From CAYRIY01 sp964424335 (GTDB lineage: Bacteria > Bacillota > Limnochordia > DTU080 > RSA5): 13,968 nucleotides of DNA. The notes beneath the pieces were generated by a model. It ran no database searches, was not told the DNA's origin, and saw only the letters and a program-made list of their open reading frames with translations. Shown here one piece after another: positions 6,740 to 13,968 of this stretch (positions are counted from its first letter, which is position 1; every line of letters begins with the position of its first letter). The DNA is taken from the NCBI GenBank assembly GCA_964424335.1, contig CAYRIY010000092.1, forward strand, positions 1-13,968, given 5' to 3'. A program made the translations under genes and the position numbers.

Positions 6740-8467
6740 TTAGAACTTAAGCTGCAAGCGATAGTAGACGCCGTCAGACCAAGGCGCGACTTCCTTGAGG
6801 TCAGGATCTTCGATCCCGAGCGTTCCGTAGCCAATCACCACGGAAAGGTCGCTCGAGAGGCTGTATGCGACCTCTGTTGCGCCGCCGGCGCTGCGCCCAC
6901 CGAGCGAATCGCTCAACTGCCTACCGAAGAGTTCGAGCTGCACACGCTTTCCAAGCGGAACCTGGAGGCTTCCCTGGAGCAAGTTCACACTCGTGTCAAA
7001 CGAGAACTCGCTCCCGTCGGCGCCAAACCAGGACCGACTTCCAACGCGCAGCGCAAACTTCGCGCCCACGCTCACGCGTTCGCTGAGGCGATGCGCCCAG
7101 TCTACCGCCGCAATCCCGACCCTCGAGACCTCGGGCGATCCGCCGAACGTCGATGGTTCCTCATACGTTCGGTGAAGCAGTTGGCCAAGCACGGCGTGCG
7201 CATTGCTATCATGATCTCGATAAGCAAGCGATCCTCGCCACTCCTGGCTCAATCGCCGGGCCGTCGGAGTTGCTGAAGCGTCGTTCCACGTCGCGCTCAG
7301 TCGATAGGCCACCTCGTCATTTAACTCGCCCGCGATGCTGAGATCGATCGATTGTCGCACGTCGTCATCGGTCCACTGCCGGCTGATGCGTGCGCTGGAA
7401 CGCTGCGCTTCGGTCGGCGAGTAATCGAGTGACCACGACATCGACGTGACGTTGCGCGCCTTCGTTCCGCCAATGGCTCGTTCCGCCAATCCGGACAGCC
7501 GCAAGTTGGGCATGATCTCCCAGCCGTGCCGCAGCCCGATGCGGCCGGCAGCCTCCTCAGGGCTGCCCAAGGGCGCTCGATACTGCCCATACAATGTCGG
7601 ACTGCTGCCAACCTGCGACTGGAGCCCAAGGATCCAGCGCGGTTCATCGGCGCCGATCAGGTCGGAGACCTCATATCCCACCGTAAGCGCCGTCGACTCC
7701 GCGATCGCTTGGCGGTACGTCGCCTCTAGCGGGGCCTCCAACTCGCTCTTGCCGCTTTCCGACCGGTTCCAGTAAAGCCCTGACTCAACGTCGAACCGAC
7801 CGCGTTCGCCCACCGCGTAGCCCAGCCGGGACGAGGCGCCGATCTTGAGCGTGCGCTCGTCGCTGCCCGGCAGGAGCGATGTGCCTTTCGAACGTGCCTC
7901 GATGCGATGCGACAGGTTCGAAAAGGAGCTCCAGCTCAGTGAAAGCACATCCTCGTGCTCCGCTGGCTCTTCTCCGCTCTTGGCATACGAGCGGGCATAG
8001 CCAAGATCGACGCCGTTTCTAAGCTTCAGCACGTTCTCGAGGCTCGCTGTAAGCTCAGGCGAGTCACTCCTCGCGTAGTCGCCCGTCACATGCTGCAGTG
8101 TCGCTGTGGATCGCAGCACGGAATTCCACCGCACGTCGGTCTCGATTCGGGCCGCCGTTCCGGCTACGTCGGAACCGGAGTCCACAAGCCGGGTCGCGGC
8201 CTCGAATTTGAGTTCGGCGCGTTCACCTACGCCTAGTCCGATGCTGCCATCGAGCCCCACATCGGTTCGGCGCTTTGTCCCCGTTCCATCGCTCCGCAGC
8301 GTCAGACCTGCCGCACGGCCCGACCCGAGCTCGTACTCGAGCCGCATGCCGCTTTGGTCGATCGCTCCGATGCCGACCGAGGTTCGGTAGGTCACTTCGA
8401 TCTCGTTGTAGATCGACGCGTCTTCCCACGACGGTATCGGCTCGACAAAGGTGATCGCCGCCGTCAT
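6740..8467 (-). CDS. C-terminal outer-membrane beta-barrel part of the giant surface protein (separated by an in-frame TAG)
   Basis: The frame codes for 575 residues from the ATG at 8467, but it is open without a break back to the TAG at 8537-8539. That adds 23 codons (RGGERTELDRTLLRRGVDYE and three more). This is the same frame as the protein upstream. The ATG has no Shine-Dalgarno match at a usable distance and falls inside a conserved-looking junction (DYEIDYMTAAITFVEPIPSW), so it is probably an internal methionine. The rest is a long series of amphipathic strands of alternating polar and hydrophobic residues (LRLEYEL-like, ADLKFEA-like), about 20 or more by eye. It ends YYRLQLKF, with the terminal Phe and alternating pattern expected for recognition by the BAM machinery. 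There is no cysteine. I read it as the membrane anchor of the upstream passenger. Alone it would lack a signal peptide and could not reach the outer membrane. Confidence 0.8.
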   Translation of the reverse strand: MTAAITFVEPIPSWEDASIYNEIEVTYRTSVGIGAIDQSGMRLEYELGSGRAAGLTLRSDGTGTKRRTDVGLDGSIGLGVGERAELKFEAATRLVDSGSDVAGTAARIETDVRWNSVLRSTATLQHVTGDYARSDSPELTASLENVLKLRNGVDLGYARSYAKSGEEPAEHEDVLSLSWSSFSNLSHRIEARSKGTSLLPGSDERTLKIGASSRLGYAVGERGRFDVESGLYWNRSESGKSELEAPLEATYRQAIAESTALTVGYEVSDLIGADEPRWILGLQSQVGSSPTLYGQYRAPLGSPEEAAGRIGLRHGWEIMPNLRLSGLAERAIGGTKARNVTSMSWSLDYSPTEAQRSSARISRQWTDDDVRQSIDLSIAGELNDEVAYRLSATWNDASATPTARRLSQEWRGSLAYRDHDSNAHAVLGQLLHRTYEEPSTFGGSPEVSRVGIAAVDWAHRLSERVSVGAKFALRVGSRSWFGADGSEFSFDTSVNLLQGSLQVPLGKRVQLELFGRQLSDSLGGRSAGGATEVAYSLSSDLSVVIGYGTLGIEDPDLKEVAPWSDGVYYRLQLKF

Positions 8468-8536
8468 GTAGTCGATTTCGTAGTCAACGCCTCGCCGCAG
8501 CAGTGTGCGGTCGAGCTCAGTTCGCTCACCGCCTCG

Positions 8537-8539
8537 CTA
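8537..8539 (-). other. In-frame TAG splitting one long reading frame
   Basis: On the reverse strand the codons read GTC CGC ATC GAG TAG CGA GGC GGT GAG, with the coding pattern unchanged on both sides. A single transition from CAG (Gln) would create this TAG. The sulfatase and SBP 3 use TAG as real stops, so the code is not globally reassigned. Whether this is a nonsense mutation, a readthrough site or a read error cannot be told from the sequence. Confidence 0.9.
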
Positions 8540-11500
8540 CTCGATGCGGACTAGCCACACGTCTTCCGATCCGACGATGAGTGGCGCCCGTTCGAGGTAA
8601 TGCGGGCCGACGTAGCTTGCAGGATCCAAGGTCTCTTTGTGCTCGGCCCACTTTAGCGCTGAGCCATATAGCGCCAGACTCCAGCGGCTCTTCCCGCCAA
8701 ATGACGCAAGGGCGCCTGTGAGCCGTCCCGCTTCCCGCGTGAACCGGTTGCGGTCCGTCGGAGCGCGGAAGTCGCCGTACATCACGTAATCGTCCTCGGT
8801 CCCCACCCGGACATAGAGGCGATCCGAGGAAGGCGCCAAGTTCGAGCGTACGGACGCGTCGCCCGTGACGAGCTCACTGGCAAGTTCGGAGGCGAGGGTG
8901 GGCGTTTCCAACAAGTTGGCACGACTTGTATAGCGCACGACCACATCCACGCCGGAGTCCAACGTGGCACGGGTGTAAAAGGCGCCTTCACCCATCCCCG
9001 CAGTTGCCTGCTCCCCAGCGGGGACCATGATGCTCAGATAGCCGACCGCCACATTGCCTGGATGCTCGGGCTCAACCGCGGCAGGCGCATGCACCGCAAA
9101 GTCTGCCGAGACCAGCCCACCGACCGGGACGCTTACAAACTGCGACGTCTGATCGCCCGGATGCTCCAGTTTGAGCGAGTGAATGCCGGGACGCATGCCC
9201 GTAAGTGAGTACAAGCCATAAGCGTCCGTCACGACGAGATGCCCTTCATCGGTGATCACACGCGCTCCGGCAATCCCTGACTCACCAGGATCTTGAATCC
9301 CGTTGGCGTTGGTGTCATCGAACACTTTGCCGACGATGATGCCCGACGTTCCAAATACCCCACGCTCGACGCGGACCACCGCCTCGACAGGTTCGGTCGC
9401 GAAGGGAACGCCGTCGATTTGCCCGCTCGCTACCGCGATGTTGATTCCATCGGAGTTGGAAGCAGCAACGCTCAAGGCAAGGGCGTATTCAACGGTGACG
9501 GCCTCTCCTGCTACGAGATCGCCCAGCGCCCAGGTGAGCACGCTGCCATTCACGTGAGGCTCGACCGCAATTGCATCGGCGCCCACATCGTTTCGGAACA
9601 TCGAGCCCGAACCCTGGAGGTAGACAAAGCCTTGCGGCAATCGATCGTTCACGACGGCCACGGGCAGCGCAAACGCATCATCTTGGTTTCGAACCACAAT
9701 CCGGTACCGGACGACGTCGCCGATGCTTGCCGACTCGCGATCAGCGGTCTTTTCGACCTCGATAACGGGCCAATTGCCGACGAAGAACGAAGCCTGCGCC
9801 GTGATTGCGCCGTAGGAGCCGTCCGCCTCGAGCACCAGCTCGCTCACGAGCTCGCTGCCCGGAGGCGCCGCGCCGACCGTCGCCGCCAAGCTGATGACGA
9901 CCCGTTCGCCGCCGTCCACCGTCCCAACCTGCCACTCAATCGAGCGCTCGACCGGGTCGTAGACCGCGTACGGAGGCAGATTCGCCGGATCGATATCAAC
10001 GTAGTCCGGGACGCTCTGGAGGACCTTAACTCCAGAGATCTGCGCTCCGATGATGTTGGTGACGTCGATCGTAAAGTGAATCTCCTCGCCCACCTTTGCG
10101 AATCGAGGCTCGATGGACATGTCGACCACAAAGCGATCGTCGACTATCGGCATCAGCTCGATCTCGTCCGCGATTACGCCGACATCGATCACCCTTGGCG
10201 CGGAGACATAGGTATTGAAGCCTTCCGCTTCCACGACGAGGATGTAGTAGCCGGGCTGCAACTTGAATCGGAAGCTGCCGTCAGCAACCGTCGCCTTGGG
10301 ATTGGGTTGCGGAGAGCCTGCATCGATCGGCAGTACGGCCAGGGCGCCAGGATGCTCCACGCCCTCGGCGTCTACATCGACATGGTGGATCGCAACCCTC
10401 GCGCCTTCGATCGGCGCTCCGGTGAGCGCGTTGATCACGCGGCCGGCAGGCTCGACGATCACGAGGAGATTGACCACGATGTCGCCCTCCTCAGGCGAGT
10501 CGAAGGCCAATGCAGCCACGCCGCCTCCATCCAGAAGCGCCTCCACGACCCATTGCTCAGGCTCGTTAGCCAGTATGCCGATGCCAGCGGACATGAGCGA
10601 CAAGGCACTTTGAGGGCCGATCGATCCGCTATCGGTTACGACAAACCGATAGTAGCCATCCGCATCCGTAACCGTGCGGCCCAACTCGACGCCTGCGGTG
10701 GTCCGCAGCACGACGGTCGTGTTTGGCATCGGCACATGGTTATTCGTGTCTGGATCCAAACGCACGAGGCGCCCTTGCACAACCCTTGGGCCAGCGGTGA
10801 TCGTCTTGTCGACGACTTCCACGTGAACCGCTTCGATGATATCGCCGTCTTCGCTGGTGCGAATGACCTGAATGACGTACTGGCCTTCAGACGGTGGCAC
10901 GAGGTGATAGTACCCGGCTTCGTCGGTGAGCACGGTCATGATCACGTTGCCGTCCTCGTCGAGCAGTCGCACCTCCACACCGCTTTCGGGCTGCTGTGTA
11001 TCGGAGTTGATCAATCGTCCCACGATCGCGCCCGGGGAGTAGATGATGTCGATCTGCTCGCGCACCGTCTGAGTCGGCGTCACCGCCGTAGCGACGACCG
11101 AGGCAACCACCGGATCGCGCCCATCGATTTCGGGCGCCAGCAACTGGACGCTGGCAATGCCGCCCCGAACGAGTAGTGTAACCGGCCCCAGTTGCGGCGT
11201 CCCGCCCTCTTCAAGGATGAATCGGACCGGACTGATTCCAGGTTCCATAACGACCGAGACCGTAACCTCAGCGTCATCAGGAACAGGATTGCCCAGTGCG
11301 TCGACGACCGTCACGGTGATTGTAGACGTCGATTCGCCGTCGCCGACGATCATGCGTGGATCCGCCGTGATTTGTAGGTTCGCGGCATGCGTCGTCACCG
11401 CCGTCGTTCGCCGCATGTCGGACACGGTTGCAGCGCCGTCTGCTCGCACCCAGGCTCGGTTTTCGATCGATGTCGTCGAATCCAAGTCGCTGTCGACCAC

Positions 11501-13968
11501 GACGCCCACTTCGATCGTTCCGATGGAGCCGGGCGTCAGTGTGCCGATGTTCCAGGATACGAGATGCGCCGTGGCATCGTAGCTCGCTCCGGCCAGGTCC
11601 GCGCTCGGATCGAGCGAGACGGCCGGCGACAGCGGCGCCTCGACGACTACGTTTTGAAGCGGCGCGTTGCCATGCAGCCCGTATTCGATTTCAAAGGTGT
11701 ACGAATCACCCGCGTACACCGTACTCGGCGCTGCGAGCACACGCACCGCAAGGGCGGCATCCGTCACATGCAGCTTCAGCGGTGCTACGGCTCGTGCGGT
11801 CGATCCGTGATCGCCCGTCGACACAAACGTCGCGGAAAGCGCGTACGTGTCGAGCGCCACACCGGCCGGAAGAGTGAGTTCGAGCAGCAGCGCACGTGCG
11901 TCGCCCGCCACCAGCGGACCGGTGAGGAAGCCGCCACCGTCGGCCGCAACCAAAGGCGAATCTCCAGGGCTGACTTGCCCGTCGCCGTCTGCGTCGCGAT
12001 ACCACCTGACGCCCGCGCCGCTCAACTCGGACAGATCCGTAGTTACACGGAATGTGTCCGTCGTGTTGCCGGTATTGACCACCACCAGCGGGAAGAGCGC
12101 CTTATCTCCCGGCGACGCACTGCGATCCGGATCCACATCGATCGCAATGCCGAAGACCGGAGCGACCGTGACGACGACTGGGTCGGTGAGCTGCTGGTAC
12201 ACCACCGAGGCTGCGTTGCGATGCGTGATGCGCAGTAGATTCGCGATCTCGGCGCCGGCCAGTGCGTGTTCATCGACGCGCACGCTGTAGGCAAACTCGA
12301 GCGTCTGGCCCGGATCGAGCGTAACCGCCGGACCGACGCTGCCGAGCGTGGCCAATCTCTTGGCAACTTCGAAGATTACATTGTCGAGATCGCTTTCTGC
12401 GACGCCGTTCACCGTCATGCTGCCGACGATGTAGTCCGTTTCGTTTGGAACCGGACCCGAGACGCGCACGGCTTCCGCCCGTGCCGATCCCTCGTTCTTC
12501 AGAGTCAGGACGTACTTGATCTCATCGCCCGGCCGTGGGTCGTCTTCGTCGGTCAAGGCGGTCAAGGTCGCCACGAGGCGCGGCGCACGCACGGTGACGT
12601 CGATCTGCGCTTCGTCCGAAACGTCATTCGATGTCGTGGACGAAGCTTTGACGGCGATCGTGTCACTCACGCCATCTTCCGTCGGCACCGGGATGTTCGC
12701 CCGAATTTCAAACTCGGCCGTCTCACCGGGGTTGATGGCGGGCGTCTCGACGACCGCTTGCCACTGTCCGCCGACATTGCGGTAAATGGCCCAGTCGAAG
12801 TTATCCGCCACGAGTGCGAGGTCAAACGAATCGACTCCCGATCCCGTATTGGCAACCGTGAGCGTCACGGTCGCCACCGCGCCAGGCGTCACCGCGACAT
12901 CAGTCGGCGCTGTGAGCTCGACGGCGAACACTTCGACGAACGAGATCGGAGCGAACGTCCCGAGCGTTACGCCAAGCACTTCGAGCGAGATAGTCACATC
13001 CACAGCCGTCTCGCTGGACACCTGGAAGGTGTACGCGCCCGGGTGATTGACGGAGTCAACCTCCGTGAAGCTGCCGATCACAGCGTCGCCCATATTACTG
13101 AAGTCGAAGTCCGCGGCGTCGAGCCCCGTCATCGGAACACCGTCAGCGTCCCGCACGGTGATCGTCAGCGTCGCAAAGTCCTCGCCGTCGGCGACGACCG
13201 TGGTCTTGTCGACATCGCCAAGGACGGAATGAGCGGCGCTCGGAGACGGTGCAACGAAGTTAACCGCCGCCGTATTGGTCGCCGTAACCGCCGCCCCAAG
13301 CGGGTCGATCACGGCTGTGTACGTCACTGTTTCCACCGCGATGTTTGAGACAGTGAAGGTGACCTCACCGTCCACCGTGGATGGGCCACTGGCGCCCGAG
13401 ATCGTCGAACTGGCTCCGTCGTTTTGCTCGAGGGCGACCGTAACGCCGGAGATCGGGTTGTTGTACGCGTCCAGGACAGTGACCGTGATCTGTGACTCTG
13501 AGACGCCGTTGGCGATGACCGCCGTTGGATTTGCCACGATGGTCGACGCCGCAGCATCCGGGTCAGCCGCCACGACCGTGAACGTATCCGATTCAGCAGT
13601 CACGTCCGGATCGCCCGTCAAGTTTGCCGTGATCTTTTGTCCGGTTCCGGCTTGGACGAGCGTCACGTTGATGGTCTTTGAGCCGTTGTCGACTGGGTCG
13701 AACGTGACGGCATTAGGATCGATGTCGTCAAACACGGACGTAAGGCTCACCGTGCCCGCAAAATGCTTGATCGGATTACCGAACGCATCGACGATGGTCA
13801 GGGTGAGCGGGAAGGGCGCTCCGGCTGTTTGCGGCGAGCCGACGCTGGAGAGCTCAATCGCCGCCGGGGCTCCTGCGACAAACGTCGCCGTCGCACTGTC
13901 GCTTGCAGACTGGTCCACGTTTGCATCCGCGTCGCTGATCGACAACTGGACCGTCACATCGCCGGCCT
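8537..13968 (-). CDS. Giant multi-domain surface protein: Ig-like, DUF11-type and SdrD_B-like passenger (N-terminus beyond window)
   Basis: At least 1,809 residues are visible. The frame runs off the right edge (AGDVTVQLSISD is the first readable stretch), so the signal peptide is not seen. Numbering from the GTG at 13957, domains by eye are as follows. Ig-like: 1-130. Invasin-type (Big_1-like): 137-236, 243-342 and 859-972. NEW3/CARDB-like: 345-457 and 601-733. DUF11-type: 460-598, 736-856, 1274-1394 and 1397-1530. Carboxypeptidase-regulatory-like: 974-1052, 1057-1165 and 1166-1270. SdrD_B-like: 1538-1622. Two calcium-loop-like motifs are DADGDGQVSPGD (655-666) and DTNANGIQDPGE (1548-1559). 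The segment from about 1630 (with YVMYGDFRAP at 1724-1733) resembles the pre-barrel module of Gram-negative DUF11 proteins. There is no cysteine and Asp/Glu are plentiful. It probably forms a long stalk at the cell surface for adhesion or envelope structure. The frame ends at TAG; the barrel continues beyond it. Confidence 0.88.
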   Translation of the reverse strand, partial: AGDVTVQLSISDADANVDQSASDSATATFVAGAPAAIELSSVGSPQTAGAPFPLTLTIVDAFGNPIKHFAGTVSLTSVFDDIDPNAVTFDPVDNGSKTINVTLVQAGTGQKITANLTGDPDVTAESDTFTVVAADPDAAASTIVANPTAVIANGVSESQITVTVLDAYNNPISGVTVALEQNDGASSTISGASGPSTVDGEVTFTVSNIAVETVTYTAVIDPLGAAVTATNTAAVNFVAPSPSAAHSVLGDVDKTTVVADGEDFATLTITVRDADGVPMTGLDAADFDFSNMGDAVIGSFTEVDSVNHPGAYTFQVSSETAVDVTISLEVLGVTLGTFAPISFVEVFAVELTAPTDVAVTPGAVATVTLTVANTGSGVDSFDLALVADNFDWAIYRNVGGQWQAVVETPAINPGETAEFEIRANIPVPTEDGVSDTIAVKASSTTSNDVSDEAQIDVTVRAPRLVATLTALTDEDDPRPGDEIKYVLTLKNEGSARAEAVRVSGPVPNETDYIVGSMTVNGVAESDLDNVIFEVAKRLATLGSVGPAVTLDPGQTLEFAYSVRVDEHALAGAEIANLLRITHRNAASVVYQQLTDPVVVTVAPVFGIAIDVDPDRSASPGDKALFPLVVVNTGNTTDTFRVTTDLSELSGAGVRWYRDADGDGQVSPGDSPLVAADGGGFLTGPLVAGDARALLLELTLPAGVALDTYALSATFVSTGDHGSTARAVAPLKLHVTDAALAVRVLAAPSTVYAGDSYTFEIEYGLHGNAPLQNVVVEAPLSPAVSLDPSADLAGASYDATAHLVSWNIGTLTPGSIGTIEVGVVVDSDLDSTTSIENRAWVRADGAATVSDMRRTTAVTTHAANLQITADPRMIVGDGESTSTITVTVVDALGNPVPDDAEVTVSVVMEPGISPVRFILEEGGTPQLGPVTLLVRGGIASVQLLAPEIDGRDPVVASVVATAVTPTQTVREQIDIIYSPGAIVGRLINSDTQQPESGVEVRLLDEDGNVIMTVLTDEAGYYHLVPPSEGQYVIQVIRTSEDGDIIEAVHVEVVDKTITAGPRVVQGRLVRLDPDTNNHVPMPNTTVVLRTTAGVELGRTVTDADGYYRFVVTDSGSIGPQSALSLMSAGIGILANEPEQWVVEALLDGGGVAALAFDSPEEGDIVVNLLVIVEPAGRVINALTGAPIEGARVAIHHVDVDAEGVEHPGALAVLPIDAGSPQPNPKATVADGSFRFKLQPGYYILVVEAEGFNTYVSAPRVIDVGVIADEIELMPIVDDRFVVDMSIEPRFAKVGEEIHFTIDVTNIIGAQISGVKVLQSVPDYVDIDPANLPPYAVYDPVERSIEWQVGTVDGGERVVISLAATVGAAPPGSELVSELVLEADGSYGAITAQASFFVGNWPVIEVEKTADRESASIGDVVRYRIVVRNQDDAFALPVAVVNDRLPQGFVYLQGSGSMFRNDVGADAIAVEPHVNGSVLTWALGDLVAGEAVTVEYALALSVAASNSDGINIAVASGQIDGVPFATEPVEAVVRVERGVFGTSGIIVGKVFDDTNANGIQDPGESGIAGARVITDEGHLVVTDAYGLYSLTGMRPGIHSLKLEHPGDQTSQFVSVPVGGLVSADFAVHAPAAVEPEHPGNVAVGYLSIMVPAGEQATAGMGEGAFYTRATLDSGVDVVVRYTSRANLLETPTLASELASELVTGDASVRSNLAPSSDRLYVRVGTEDDYVMYGDFRAPTDRNRFTREAGRLTGALASFGGKSRWSLALYGSALKWAEHKETLDPASYVGPHYLERAPLIVGSEDVWLVRIE

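Noticed and set aside
6686..7276. Rightward 196-codon open frame opposite the barrel
   Set aside because: It overlaps the barrel coding strand, whose C-terminal signature is convincing; no independent support.
8467..8539. Translation restart at the ATG at 8467 as an independent barrel gene
   Set aside because: There is no Shine-Dalgarno match at a suitable distance and no signal peptide. The conserved-looking codons between the TAG and the ATG indicate an internal methionine.
8537..8539. Global reassignment of TAG to an amino acid
   Set aside because: The sulfatase (stop at 3349-3351) and SBP 3 (stop at 5070-5072) end in TAG at natural family C-termini, so TAG is a genuine stop in this genome.
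9293..11176. Rightward 627-codon open frame inside the giant gene
   Set aside because: Long antisense frames are expected in G+C-rich genes. The translation is rich in Arg, Asp and His and is of low-complexity shadow type, while the opposite strand encodes clear Ig-like and DUF11-type domains.
11387..13348. Rightward 283- and 360-codon open frames opposite the giant gene
   Set aside because: They have the same antisense shadow character; no ribosome site or domain pattern supports them.
9800..13968. Recurrent beta-domain sequences as a DNA tandem repeat
   Set aside because: The domains are similar in fold and pattern but divergent in sequence; no near-identical DNA repeat unit was visible.

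Overview
The window looks like a piece of chromosome from a diderm (outer-membrane-bearing) bacterium of fairly high G+C content. The evidence is a C-terminal outer-membrane beta-barrel ending in phenylalanine, and three substrate-binding proteins exported by ordinary signal peptides without a lipobox. The lineage cannot be fixed from sequence reading alone. Heterotrophic diderms rich in sugar ABC transporters fit, including diderm Bacillota such as Limnochordia, but this is only a guess. No tRNA, rRNA, CRISPR array, transposase or phage gene was seen.

Left part (1-3420): a LacI-family repressor, cut by the window edge, reads leftwards. It is divergent from a two-gene unit reading rightwards: a sugar-type ABC substrate-binding protein and a formylglycine-type sulfatase. 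A perfect 12-bp palindrome with a central CG (497-508) lies between them and is a good candidate operator. The sulfatase has an in-frame stop nine bases before its start, so it cannot carry a signal peptide and should be cytoplasmic. The unit therefore reads as import of a sulfated sugar or small sulfate ester followed by internal desulfation, but no permease or ATPase gene is in view. A perfect 13-bp hairpin follows the sulfatase.

Middle part (3421-6739): two further substrate-binding proteins converge on each other, one on each strand. A strong intrinsic terminator (4982-5021) lies between them. Neither has transport partners in this window.

Right part (6740-13968): the leftward strand is filled by one very large surface-protein reading frame that runs off the right edge. 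From its N-terminal side it has invasin-type Ig-like domains, DUF11-type domains, carboxypeptidase-regulatory-like domains and an SdrD_B-like domain. A conserved pre-barrel module and an outer-membrane beta-barrel follow. The frame is interrupted by one in-frame TAG at 8537-8539, and the same frame then stays open for about 600 codons to the natural end. The stop lies inside the normally continuous junction between passenger and barrel. It is either a recent nonsense mutation, a readthrough site or a sequence error, and it is the most notable observation in the window.
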